In this document: piece after piece, positions 8,264 to 16,022 of the stretch
Layout of the letters: the number at the start of each line of letters is the position of its first letter
Numbering within the stretch: the first letter of the stretch is position 1
Origin: Clostridia bacterium
GTDB lineage: Bacteria > Bacillota > Clostridia > Oscillospirales > CAG-272
Direction: 5' to 3'
DNA length: 50,994 nt
Assembly (NCBI GenBank): GCA_017481495.1
Contig: JAFUPC010000123.1
Coordinates: 1-50,994 of the forward strand
Made by a program: the position numbers and the translations under genes
Notes under the pieces: generated by a model
What the model was told of the DNA's origin: nothing
Seen by the model: the letters and a program-made list of their open reading frames with translations, nothing else
The model's database searches: none

Positions 8264-8704
8264 TTATTGATTCTCCTGCTTTTCCATGATTGCAAACGAA
8301 AACTCGGCAGATACGGCAAGCTCGCCGCCTACCCTGCCCTCGCCCTTTGCAAAATAAAACGGCTTTTTGGAACGGGTAATGATGCATTTCGTTTCCAGCG
8401 TTTCCCCGGGCTTGACCGGACGCTTCCAGCGCACCTTTTCCATACCGGTGAAAAACGGCGTGACGTCCCGTCCGCGCAGATCGATGAGCACGCAGACCGT
8501 CTGTGCGAGAATCTCGCACTGGATGACACCCGGAACGATCGGGTTTCCGGGGAAATGTCCGTCCAGAAACCACTCATCTCCCGAAAAGGTCTTCTTTGCA
8601 CACGCGGCGCGTTCCCCGTTTTCGTCGGTGACGACCTCCGCTTCATCGATCAGAAGCATATTTCCCCGGTGGGGAAGATATTCCATCAGTTCTTCTTTGT
8701 TCAT
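8264..8704 (-). CDS. fabZ: 3-hydroxyacyl-ACP dehydratase
   Basis: The 146-residue hot-dog-fold dehydratase removes water from 3-hydroxyacyl-ACP to give trans-2-enoyl-ACP. It has the N-terminal LPHRGNMLLID motif and the active-site segment GHFPGNPIVPGVIQCE with catalytic His50 and Glu64, at standard length. GAGGA precedes the ATG. It sits between fabF and accD; in many Clostridia accB and accC flank fabZ, and both are missing here. Confidence 0.95.
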   Translation of the reverse strand: MNKEELMEYLPHRGNMLLIDEAEVVTDENGERAACAKKTFSGDEWFLDGHFPGNPIVPGVIQCEILAQTVCVLIDLRGRDVTPFFTGMEKVRWKRPVKPGETLETKCIITRSKKPFYFAKGEGRVGGELAVSAEFSFAIMEKQENQ

Positions 8705-8719
8705 CGTGCCGTCCTCATT

Positions 8720-9961
8720 TCAGTCCGTATACTTTGCAAAGGCAAGGCACGCATTGTGACCGCCGAAGCCGAGATTGGTGGACAGTGCAAGCTTGACCTC
8801 CGTCGCACACGCGGTGTTCGGGGTATAGTCAAGGTCGCATTCGGGGTCGGGGGATTCGTAGTGGATGGTCGGGGGGATTAAGTCGTTCGTCAGCGCAAGG
8901 ACTGCCGCAATCGCCTCTGCACCGCCTGCCGCGCCGAGCATATGACCGGTCATGGACTTGGTGGAGGAGATGTGGATCTTCTTTGCATCCTCGCCGAACG
9001 CGCGCTTGAACGCCGCCGTTTCGGTCTTGTCGTTTAAGGGCGTACTCGTACCGTGGGCGTTGAGGTAGATGGTCTCGGGTGCCGGGACGGTTTCGGGCAG
9101 TGCCAGACGAATGGCACGGGCGACCTGTGCGCCCTCGGGATCGGGTGCGGTGACATGATGGGCATCGCACGTTGCGCCGTAGCCGACGACCTCGGCGATG
9201 ATGTTCGCCCCGCGCGCCTTTGCGTGCTCCAAGGATTCCAGCACCAGAACACCCGCGCCCTCGCCCATGACGAAGCCGTTTCTGCGGCTGTCAAAGGGAA
9301 TGGATGCGGCGTTTTTATCCGTTGCGGCAGACAGTGCGGACATATTGCCGAAGCCGGCGACCGCAAGCTGATTGATGGATGCTTCCGCACCGCCGCAGAT
9401 CATGGCAGTCGCATAGCCGTGGAGAATGGCGCGGTACGCTTCGCCGATGGCGGTGGAAGCCGTTGCACAGGCGGTGGCGTGTGCCATGTTCGGACCCTTG
9501 GCGTTGTACTTGATGGCGACATTGCCCGCCGCGATGTTGGAGATCATCTTCGGGATGAAGAGGGAGGACACCTTTCTCGTGCCGCCGTTCAGCATCGCTT
9601 CATGTTCAGCACACAGTGTGCTGAAACCGCCAATGCCCGAACCCATGTAAACGCCGAACGCCTCTGCATCGATGTTGCCGCCCTCGGCGGCATCAAGACC
9701 GCTCATCTTCACGGCTTCTTCTGCCGCCGCAAGCGCAAACTGCGTATAACGGTCGGTTCTTCTCGCCGTGTTTTTATCGAGAACTGCCGCGGGGTCAAAA
9801 TCCTTGACCTCTGCCGCAAGCGTGAATTTGCTTTCGGATACGTCAAACAAGGTAATGGTGTCGATGCCGCAGACGCCGTTTTTCAGGGCATCCCAATACG
9901 CGGAAACCGAATTTCCGATCGGTGTAACGGCACCCATACCGGTAATGACTACTCTGTTCAT
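8720..9961 (-). CDS. fabF: 3-oxoacyl-ACP synthase II
   Basis: This 413-residue condensing enzyme elongates acyl-ACP with malonyl-ACP. The Cys-His-His triad is complete: Cys165 in HATACATAS, His303 in NAHGTSTPLN and His340 in STKSMTGHMLGAAGG. The frame is open upstream to 10183, but homology begins at MNRVVITGMGAVTPIG, and AAAGGA lies just upstream of ATG 9961, so I use that start. It is separated from fabG by about 70 bp, a small gap inside the operon. Confidence 0.96.
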   Translation of the reverse strand: MNRVVITGMGAVTPIGNSVSAYWDALKNGVCGIDTITLFDVSESKFTLAAEVKDFDPAAVLDKNTARRTDRYTQFALAAAEEAVKMSGLDAAEGGNIDAEAFGVYMGSGIGGFSTLCAEHEAMLNGGTRKVSSLFIPKMISNIAAGNVAIKYNAKGPNMAHATACATASTAIGEAYRAILHGYATAMICGGAEASINQLAVAGFGNMSALSAATDKNAASIPFDSRRNGFVMGEGAGVLVLESLEHAKARGANIIAEVVGYGATCDAHHVTAPDPEGAQVARAIRLALPETVPAPETIYLNAHGTSTPLNDKTETAAFKRAFGEDAKKIHISSTKSMTGHMLGAAGGAEAIAAVLALTNDLIPPTIHYESPDPECDLDYTPNTACATEVKLALSTNLGFGGHNACLAFAKYTD

Positions 9962-10031
9962 GTGTACTAAAAGATCCTTTCTGAGAAATGGAAAAACGTA
10001 GGGAGGTGGCGCAGATGCGCGATGAGGGGAG

Positions 10032-10775
10032 TTACATCGCCATTCCGCCGTCGATGCGGATGACCTCGCCTGTGATGAATGCCGCCCCGGGGGAGCAGAG
10101 ATACGCCGCGAGTGCGCCGACCTCCTCGGGCTTGCCCATACGGCGGAGCGGAATCGCGGAGAGAACGCTTTCATCCTCTGCAAACTTCTCGGTCATGTCG
10201 GTGGAGACAAAGCCGGGGGCGATGGCGTTGCAGGTGATGCCGCGGGGCGCAAGCTCCTTTGCGACGGACTTGGTCATGCCGATGAGACCCGCCTTGGATG
10301 CGGAATAGTTGACCTGACCCGCGTTGCCCATCAGACCGGAAATGGAGCTGACATTGATGATTCTGCCCGCGCGCTGTTTTGCCATCAGGGGATAGATGTT
10401 TTTGATCATATGGAACGCGCCTTTCAGATTGACGTCGATGACATCGCAGAAATCCGCTTCCTTCATGCCGTTGACCAGCTTGTCGCGCGTGATGCCCGCG
10501 TTGTTGACAAGGATGTCGATGCGGCCGAATTCTTCTTTTACCGCCTTGACGGTGTTTGCCGCATCCTCTTCGTTTTCGACGTGACAGAGGTAGGCTTTGG
10601 CTTTTACGCCTTTTTCGGCGAATGCCGCTGCCGCCGCTTCCGCTTTTTCCGTGTTGGAAGCGTAGAGAATGGCGATGTTGCATCCCTCGTCCGCAAGTGC
10701 TTCACAGACGGCATATCCGATGCCGCGGCTTCCGCCGGTGACAACGGCGGTCTGACCCTGTAAATTCAGATTCAT
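10032..10775 (-). CDS. fabG: 3-oxoacyl-ACP reductase
   Basis: A 247-residue short-chain dehydrogenase that reduces 3-oxoacyl-ACP with NADPH. Visible motifs are the cofactor loop TGGSRGIG (13-20), NNAG (91-94), catalytic Ser144 in NVSSISG, and Tyr157-x-x-x-Lys161. The start at ATG 10775 overlaps the fabD stop as ATGA, indicating translational coupling; the longer upstream frame has no homology. The C terminus IDGGMAM is typical of FabG. Confidence 0.96.
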   Translation of the reverse strand: MNLNLQGQTAVVTGGSRGIGYAVCEALADEGCNIAILYASNTEKAEAAAAAFAEKGVKAKAYLCHVENEEDAANTVKAVKEEFGRIDILVNNAGITRDKLVNGMKEADFCDVIDVNLKGAFHMIKNIYPLMAKQRAGRIINVSSISGLMGNAGQVNYSASKAGLIGMTKSVAKELAPRGITCNAIAPGFVSTDMTEKFAEDESVLSAIPLRRMGKPEEVGALAAYLCSPGAAFITGEVIRIDGGMAM

Positions 10776-11695
10776 GCCGGTTCTTCCTCCGAGAGTGCCG
10801 CTTTGATCGCCGCGATCTCTTCCATCGTTTCGCACTTGAAGACCTTTGTGTCCGGTGCAATCTTGGAGATGAGCTTTGTAAGCGTATTGCCGACACCGCA
10901 TTCAATGAAAACGCTGATGCCGTCCGAAACCATGTTCCGCACCGTCTGCTCCCAGCGCACCGGGTGGTTCATCTGCACGGAAAGGGTGTCCTTGACCGCG
11001 CCCTCATACGGCTTTGCGGTATAGTTTGCATATACGGGAATTGCCGGTGCGTTTGCGTCCACGGTATCGAGATACGCTGAGAACGCTTCTGCCGGTTCGT
11101 TCATATAAGGGGAATGGAACGCGCCGGAAACTGCCAGAGGGAGTGCGCGGCCGCCTGCGGCTTTGACTTCCTTTGCGGCTTCGTCCAGCTCCGCCTTGTC
11201 GCCGGAGATGACCAGCTGACCGGGGGCATTGTAGTTGACGGGGGTAACGTGTGCGTAGTGGGAGCAGATGTCCTCGACCACGCTGTTTTCCAGCTTCAGG
11301 ACCGCATACATGGCAGTATCGGGCGTGGAGACCGCGCCCATCAGCTCGCCGCGTTTTTTCGTGACGGCAAAGCCGGTTTCCTTTGTGAATGCACCCGCAT
11401 AGGCAAGTGCCGGAAGTTCGCCGAGCGAAAATCCTGCGACGGCATCGGCTTTGATGCCCGCTTCGTCAAGGGCAAGCGCCGCCGACAGGTCTGCAAGGTA
11501 CAGACACGGCTGGGTGTTTGCCGTCTGTTTCAGCGCATCCTCAGGGCCGGAAAAGCAGGTTTCCTTCGTGCCGGGACGGAGTTCTTCCGCCGCATCAAAC
11601 AGTGCCTTTGCACTTTCAGAGTTGTTGTAGAAATCTTCTCCCATGCCGGGGTGCTGTGCGCCCTGACCGGAGAATACGAAAGCTATCCGAGCCAT
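10772..11695 (-). CDS. fabD: Malonyl-CoA:ACP transacylase
   Basis: The 307-residue acyltransferase loads malonyl groups from CoA onto ACP. The N terminus FVFSGQGAQHPGMG and the nucleophile elbow GFSLGE (Ser90) are diagnostic; SGAFHSPYM holds the active-site His. ATG 11695 follows AAAGGAG and overlaps the end of fabK by 13 nt; the C terminus overlaps fabG by 4 nt. These overlaps show a tightly coupled unit. Confidence 0.96.
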   Translation of the reverse strand: MARIAFVFSGQGAQHPGMGEDFYNNSESAKALFDAAEELRPGTKETCFSGPEDALKQTANTQPCLYLADLSAALALDEAGIKADAVAGFSLGELPALAYAGAFTKETGFAVTKKRGELMGAVSTPDTAMYAVLKLENSVVEDICSHYAHVTPVNYNAPGQLVISGDKAELDEAAKEVKAAGGRALPLAVSGAFHSPYMNEPAEAFSAYLDTVDANAPAIPVYANYTAKPYEGAVKDTLSVQMNHPVRWEQTVRNMVSDGISVFIECGVGNTLTKLISKIAPDTKVFKCETMEEIAAIKAALSEEEPA

Positions 11696-12633
11696 TTTGC
11701 CGCTCCTTTCAGAATCGTTTCCGCTTCCTCTGCGACCTCGCGCAGAATGTCTGCCGCGGGCTGCTCCCGATTCACAAGACCCGAAATCTGTCCCGCAAGG
11801 AAGCATCCCTCTTTGGTATCGCCCTCCACTGCCGCACGGCGCAGTGCGCCCACACCGAGTGCGTTGACTGCATCTGCGGTTGCTTCGGCGGAGAACTCGA
11901 ACTTCGAGAAATTACGGCTGAAATTGTTTTTCAGCTGACGGCAGGTGGAACCGCCGAACCGGCGGCCGGTCGCAATGGTGGAGGTGTCGGTGGCTTTCAG
12001 CACCATTTCCTTGTAATTTTGATGCACGCCGCATTCGTTTGCGACCAGGAACCGTGTGCCCATCTGGACACCCTCGGCACCGAGTGCAAGCGATGCCGCA
12101 AGTCCGCGTCCGTCCGCAATGCCGCCCGCGGCAAGCACGGGAATGTCAACGGCATCGACGACCTGCGGAACGAGTGCCATCGTGGTCAGCTCGCCGATGT
12201 GACCGCCGGATTCCTGTCCCTCGGCAACGACGGCAGATGCGCCCGCACGCGCGACCTTCTGCGCCATGGCAACGGATGCGACGACGGGAACCACTTTGAT
12301 TCCTGCCGCGATCCACTGCTCCATGTACTTGACGGGAGAGCCGGCGCCCGTTGTGACGACGGCGACTTTCTCTTCCGCCGCGATTGCCGCGACTTCATCG
12401 GCAAACGGGCTCATCAGCATGATGTTCACGCCGAACGGCTTGTCGGTGAGACTGCGGGCAATGGCAATCTGCTCCCGTAGATAATCGCCGTTTGCGTTCA
12501 TGGCGGAAATGATACCCAGTCCTCCGCCCTCCGAGACTGCCGCGGCAAGCTTCCCGTCGGCGATCCATGCCATACCGCCCTGGAAAATCGGGTAGGTGAT
12601 GGAAAAAAGTTCGGTGATTTTCGTTTTCAGCAT
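11683..12633 (-). CDS. fabK: Enoyl-ACP reductase II (FMN-dependent)
   Basis: A 316-residue TIM-barrel flavoprotein of the nitronate monooxygenase/FabK superfamily. It starts ITELFSITYPIFQGGMAW and carries phosphate-binding segments such as PVLAAGGIADGRGLA and LGAEGVQMGTRFL. In this operon it takes the place of FabI and performs the last reduction of each elongation cycle. FabK enzymes resist triclosan, which is family knowledge. Its ribosome site is weak (AAGAGAA). Confidence 0.94.
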   Translation of the reverse strand: MLKTKITELFSITYPIFQGGMAWIADGKLAAAVSEGGGLGIISAMNANGDYLREQIAIARSLTDKPFGVNIMLMSPFADEVAAIAAEEKVAVVTTGAGSPVKYMEQWIAAGIKVVPVVASVAMAQKVARAGASAVVAEGQESGGHIGELTTMALVPQVVDAVDIPVLAAGGIADGRGLAASLALGAEGVQMGTRFLVANECGVHQNYKEMVLKATDTSTIATGRRFGGSTCRQLKNNFSRNFSKFEFSAEATADAVNALGVGALRRAAVEGDTKEGCFLAGQISGLVNREQPAADILREVAEEAETILKGAAKWLG

Positions 12634-12657
12634 GGCTGTCGTTCTCTTGGAATGTTC

Positions 12658-12888
12658 TTATTCGTGTGCTGCAACGAGAGCAACGAGGTCGCCAACGGTG
12701 ACGAGCTTCTGGTCAACTTCGACTTCAAAGCCGAATTCGTCTTCAATGCTCATGGCGATGTCGGTGATGTCGAGAGAGTCAACACCCAGCTCCTCAAAGG
12801 TGGTCTCTGCCTTGATGTCGGCGGGATCGGAGTCGATCTTTTCTGCGATGATGGCTGCGAGCTTTTCAAGAATCATTTCGTTTGTCAT
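12658..12888 (-). CDS. acpP: Acyl carrier protein
   Basis: The 76-residue acidic protein carries growing acyl chains on a 4-phosphopantetheine arm attached to Ser38 in the motif GVDSLDITD. I choose ATG 12888 (MTNEM) over 12906 because AGAGGA sits just upstream of it and the length then matches typical ACP. It lies between fabH and fabK as in other Clostridia operons. Confidence 0.95.
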   Translation of the reverse strand: MTNEMILEKLAAIIAEKIDSDPADIKAETTFEELGVDSLDITDIAMSIEDEFGFEVEVDQKLVTVGDLVALVAAHE

Positions 12889-13000
12889 TTTGGGTTCCTC
12901 TTTCAATTTTTAAGAATTTTTGTTGGTTTCGGTTTTATATATTCAGATACAGGGTGTATCGGAATGGGTGTTAATTTGGATGCAACGTTTTAATGCATCT

Positions 13001-13019
13001 GTAGGGGAAGCACGCTTCC
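13001..13019 (+). repeat. GTAGGGG-type hairpin fragment in the acpP-fabH gap
   Basis: GTAGGGGAAGCACGCTTCC contains the perfect stem GGAAGC/GCTTCC with a 2-nt loop and begins with the GTAGGGG end found in the elements at 27178-27348 and 40476-40520. It sits within an operon, between acpP and fabH. Confidence 0.45.
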
Positions 13020-13055
13020 GTTCCGATGTTTGGCATCATACGTCACAAGGTATGT

Positions 13056-14006
13056 TTACCACGTCAACAGACACGCCGCATTTGCCAGTCCGCCGCCGAA
13101 CGCGGTCAGAATGATCTTATCGCCGCGGTCAAGCTTTCCCGCACGATTCAATTCGTCGAGCGCAATCGGAACGGATGCGGAGGAGGTGTTGCCGAAACGG
13201 TCGATGTTGAGGTAAAATTTCTCCATTGGAATGCCGCCGCGCTTGGAGGCAGATTCGATGATGCGGTAGTTTGCCTGATGCGGAACGATCCAGCGGATGT
13301 CGTCAAGGGTCAGATTGTTGCGTTCCAGCAGTGCGTTGACGTCGTTTGCGATCGCCGTGACGGCGTATTTAAAGGTCTCCTGACCGTTCATGCGGACAAA
13401 GGGCTCGGGCGTTTCACCTTGCCAGAACGGAGACTTTCCGGGAGCCGCGGGGATCTTGATGACGTCGTCACCGCCGCGGACGGTGAAGATGGAGTCGTGG
13501 TAGTTGTCACCGGCGGAGAGAACGCAGGCACCCGCACCGTCGCCGAAAATAACGCACGTTCCGCGGTCCGACCAGTCCACGATGCGGCTCATACGCTCCG
13601 CGCCGACGACAAGCACGTTCTTTGCACCGCGTGCAAAATATCCCGCCGCCGTTTCCAGGAGAAACAGGAATGCCGAGCAGGCGGCGTTCACGTCATAGGC
13701 AAGACAGGTCGCACCCAGCTTGTTCTGTACCATGCAGGCAAGGGAGGGGGAAATGTCGTCGCCGCTGACCGTCGCACCGAGAATGAGGTCAAGCTCATCC
13801 GGGGAGATGCCCGCATTGTCAAGCGCGGCTTTTGCCGCTTCGTATCCCATGTCGGCGGTCGTTTCCGTCACCGCAATGCGGCGTTCTTTGATGCCAACCC
13901 GTTTCTGTATCCATTCGTCGTTGGTGTCCACCAGCTGTGCCAGGTCGTCGTTGGTCACGACCTTTTCCGGAACGTACATACCCGTTCCGCGTATCATAAA
14001 GCTCAT
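13056..14006 (-). CDS. fabH: 3-oxoacyl-ACP synthase III
   Basis: This 316-residue enzyme starts fatty-acid synthesis by condensing acyl-CoA with malonyl-ACP. The Cys-His-Asn triad is intact: Cys110 in VNAACSAF, His243 in IVPHQANYR and Asn273 in FGNTSSAS. ATG 14006 is the first possible start after an in-frame stop (TAG near 14052-14054); a second ATG at 13997 is possible. The only good ribosome site, AAGGAGA at 14055-14061, lies 48 nt upstream with a G+C-rich segment between, which is unusual. It heads the operon. Confidence 0.95.
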   Translation of the reverse strand: MSFMIRGTGMYVPEKVVTNDDLAQLVDTNDEWIQKRVGIKERRIAVTETTADMGYEAAKAALDNAGISPDELDLILGATVSGDDISPSLACMVQNKLGATCLAYDVNAACSAFLFLLETAAGYFARGAKNVLVVGAERMSRIVDWSDRGTCVIFGDGAGACVLSAGDNYHDSIFTVRGGDDVIKIPAAPGKSPFWQGETPEPFVRMNGQETFKYAVTAIANDVNALLERNNLTLDDIRWIVPHQANYRIIESASKRGGIPMEKFYLNIDRFGNTSSASVPIALDELNRAGKLDRGDKIILTAFGGGLANAACLLTW

Positions 14007-14061
14007 GATTGTGACTATAACTTTCGCCGGGCGGATTTCGCCGTGCGGAAGCTATCTCCTT
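14007..14061 (-). promoter_or_regulatory. fabH leader with ribosome site displaced from the start
   Basis: On the minus strand AAGGAGA (14061-14055) is followed by 48 nt containing GGCGAAATCCGCCCGGCGAA before ATG 14006. The last part, GGCGAAAGTTATAGTCACAA, resembles the segment just ahead of the tadC-like start (GCGAAAGTTATGATTATC), where a hairpin also separates ribosome site and start. Confidence 0.45.
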
Positions 14062-14350
14062 TCTTTCGTGCAATACCCTTATGCACATTTCCGTTTTCAT
14101 TCGGTTCTGTATGGTATGTAGCGGGAAGATGGGAAAAGGTTACAGGATTTCCAAAAAAATTTGAAAAAATTTTTCAGTGGAGAAAAAAACGGTTCTTTAA
14201 TTGCAAAATCATTTGCACTCGAACCCGAAAAGTCCCGATATTTCCGGAAGTTTTTCGGTTAAAGACTGAAAAACCATACTGTTTCCCCCACTTTTTCGGC
14301 TTCGTTATTTCCCGTTCACAAATTATTTTCAGAATCTTTTCATGTTTTCC
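14062..14350. other. Divergent intergenic region, fabH / ECF sigma factor
   Basis: About 290 bp without a gene. It must hold the fabH operon promoter on the minus strand, but I find no convincing -35/-10 pair and no FapR-type operator. An AT-rich hairpin, GTTTTTC/GAAAAAC, lies at 14250-14274. Confidence 0.4.
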
Positions 14351-14379
14351 TTGCAATCGGGGGCGGTATCCTGTATAAT
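14351..14379 (+). promoter_or_regulatory. Promoter of the ECF sigma operon
   Basis: TTGCAA (14351-14356) and TATAAT (14374-14379) are separated by 17 bp, a near-consensus sigma-A promoter 40 bp before the TTG start. Confidence 0.75.
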
Positions 14380-14418
14380 AAAAGGATAAAAACCCAAAGA
14401 AAGGAGCACTGCCCTCCC

Positions 14419-14928
14419 TTGGATTCCTTTGAGATGATCTACACGGAATACTTTCCGCGCGTGTATGCGTTTCTGTACCGTCTGTGCAAGGACGAAAGCA
14501 CGGCGGAGGAGCTGACGCAGGAGACGTTTTTACAGGCGTTCACGTCGTTTTACCGGTTCCGCGGGGACAGCGAGCTGTTCACATGGCTTGCGTCGATCGC
14601 AAAGCACGTTTTCTATACATACCTGCGCAAGAACCGTCTGCAGCTGGGCGCCATCAATCTGGATCTGCTCGCGGATGCCGTCTGTGCGGATGCGGCGGAC
14701 AGTCCCGAAGAGGTGGCGGAACGCCACGCCGTGCAGGAATCGGTGCGGCGTTTACTTGACAAAATCCCCGAAAAATACCGGGATGTCGTCATGCTGCGGC
14801 TGTACGCCGACCTGCCGTTTGCCGAGGTCGCCGCGGCGTTGAAGATCAGCGAAAATTCCGCCAAGGTCATATACCACCGTGCAAAAAAAATGCTGTTTGA
14901 GGAGTTAAAAGATGAATATAAATTGTGA
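14419..14928 (+). CDS. ECF-type RNA polymerase sigma factor
   Basis: A 169-residue sigma-70 family protein with region 2 (ESTAEELTQETFLQAF, then FTWLASIAKHVFYTYLRK) and region 4 (KIPEKYRDVVMLRLYADL, then FAEVAAALKISENSAKV). The TTG at 14419 is 12 nt after AAGGAG and is my preferred start; ATG 14434 is 27 nt away and would remove five residues. The next gene overlaps by 17 nt and is an anti-sigma factor, so this is a classic sigma/anti-sigma pair. The signal is unknown. Confidence 0.92.
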   Translation: MDSFEMIYTEYFPRVYAFLYRLCKDESTAEELTQETFLQAFTSFYRFRGDSELFTWLASIAKHVFYTYLRKNRLQLGAINLDLLADAVCADAADSPEEVAERHAVQESVRRLLDKIPEKYRDVVMLRLYADLPFAEVAAALKISENSAKVIYHRAKKMLFEELKDEYKL

Positions 14929-15253
14929 TGTCAGCTGTGATGTCATCATGGATCTTGTCGCCGTTTACAAGGACGGCTTCGCCAGCGATGACACGAGAAA
15001 TCTTGTGCGCACCCATCTGCGCGCGTGCCCCGACTGCCGGCAGCTGTACGCAGGATACCATGTCGCCGAGGGCATCCGTCCCGCCGACTGCCCGCCGCCC
15101 GCGGCCAGCATCGCCCCCGACTATTCCGCACTTGCCCGCCATATGCACAGAAAGCATATGCTCTCCACCGCCGCCATGCTGTCCGTCATCGCCGTATCGT
15201 CTGCGGTCGGCGTATGGAGCATCATCCGTCTTGTCACGGGGGACGAGGACTGA
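14912..15253 (+). CDS. Zinc-finger anti-sigma factor, single-pass membrane protein
   Basis: The 113-residue protein has a zf-HC2-like N-terminal domain in which His and Cys ligands appear in RTHLRACPDC plus upstream Cys residues (CDVSCDVIMD), followed by a Pro-rich linker and one membrane segment (about residues 84-106). Such proteins hold an ECF sigma factor at the membrane until a signal releases it. It overlaps the sigma gene by 17 nt, and its TGA overlaps the start of the phosphatase gene as TGATG. Confidence 0.85.
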   Translation: MNINCDVSCDVIMDLVAVYKDGFASDDTRNLVRTHLRACPDCRQLYAGYHVAEGIRPADCPPPAASIAPDYSALARHMHRKHMLSTAAMLSVIAVSSAVGVWSIIRLVTGDED

Positions 15254-15885
15254 TGGCAGAAAAAACGCTGTATTTTATCCGCCACGGGCAGAGTGAGGCA
15301 AATCTTGCCGGCGCGCACGCCGGTTGGGCGCAGGTATCGCTGACCGCAAAAGGGTACGAAGACGCCCGTCTTGCGGGGGAACGCATCCGCCGCGCCGGTC
15401 TGACGTTTGACAAAGTATATACAAGCGACCTCATCCGCGCCGTGCAGACAAAGGAAACCGCGCTCCCGGAGCTTCCGTCCGAGCCCTCTCCCCTCATCCG
15501 CGAGGTGAACGTCGGTACGCTTGCCGGCCGCCTTGTCGCCAACTGCAAAAAAGAATACGGTGCGCCGTATCTGCGCGCAAAGCAGGACATGGACTTCACC
15601 GCCTGGGGCGGCGAAAATTATTCCGCGTTCTGCGACCGCATCCGCCAGTTTTTTGCGGACATTCTGAACGGAGATGGCGACCGCATCGCCGCGTTCTGTC
15701 ACGGCGGCATGATCCACGCCTCCCTTGATCTGCTCATCGGCGGAGAGCTGTCCGACCCGTCGCTTCCCTCTCCCGAATCGAACCGCATCGACAAGTCTGC
15801 CTTTTCCTGCGACAACTGCGGAATCACCGTTTTTGCATTCCGCGGCGGGAAATGGCGGTTGGGGATGTGGAATTGGGGGAAGTGA
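15253..15885 (+). CDS. Histidine phosphatase family protein
   Basis: A 210-residue phosphoglycerate-mutase-like enzyme with the RHG nucleophile motif (Arg10-His11-Gly12 in YFIRHGQSEAN), the acid region around Glu84 and the second His in FCHGGMIHA (His150). These enzymes act through a phosphohistidine intermediate; the substrate could be a sugar phosphate, alpha-ribazole phosphate or another phosphomonoester. The start overlaps the anti-sigma stop (TGATG), and the longer upstream frame lacks homology, so ATG 15253 is clear. Confidence 0.88.
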   Translation: MAEKTLYFIRHGQSEANLAGAHAGWAQVSLTAKGYEDARLAGERIRRAGLTFDKVYTSDLIRAVQTKETALPELPSEPSPLIREVNVGTLAGRLVANCKKEYGAPYLRAKQDMDFTAWGGENYSAFCDRIRQFFADILNGDGDRIAAFCHGGMIHASLDLLIGGELSDPSLPSPESNRIDKSAFSCDNCGITVFAFRGGKWRLGMWNWGK

Positions 15886-15907
15886 GGTTGGAAGAAAGGC
15901 GACGATG

Positions 15908-15930
15908 ATATTGTTTCGCTGTGCGATTTC
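15908..15930 (+). repeat. GATATTG...CGCTGTGCG repeat fragment
   Basis: GATATTGTTTCGCTGTGCGA closely matches the left end of the element at 26231 (GATATTGTTTTACGCTGTGC) and a segment near 44520. It lies in the gap before the lipoprotein gene. Confidence 0.45.
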
Positions 15931-16022
15931 GGTTTACGCCGTCGCCCTTAAATCGACATCCCCTCCTGTCTCAAAATCGTAACCCCCCAAAAAATATACA
16001 CTCCAAAGGAGACCTCCACCCA

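Noticed and set aside
14062..14350. FapR or FabT operator for the fatty-acid operon
   Set aside because: I looked for TTAGTAC-type and TTTGA-TCAAA-type palindromes near fabH and found none convincing.
13026..14378. 450-codon open frame on the plus strand
   Set aside because: Antisense to fabH and its leader; fabH has a complete catalytic triad.
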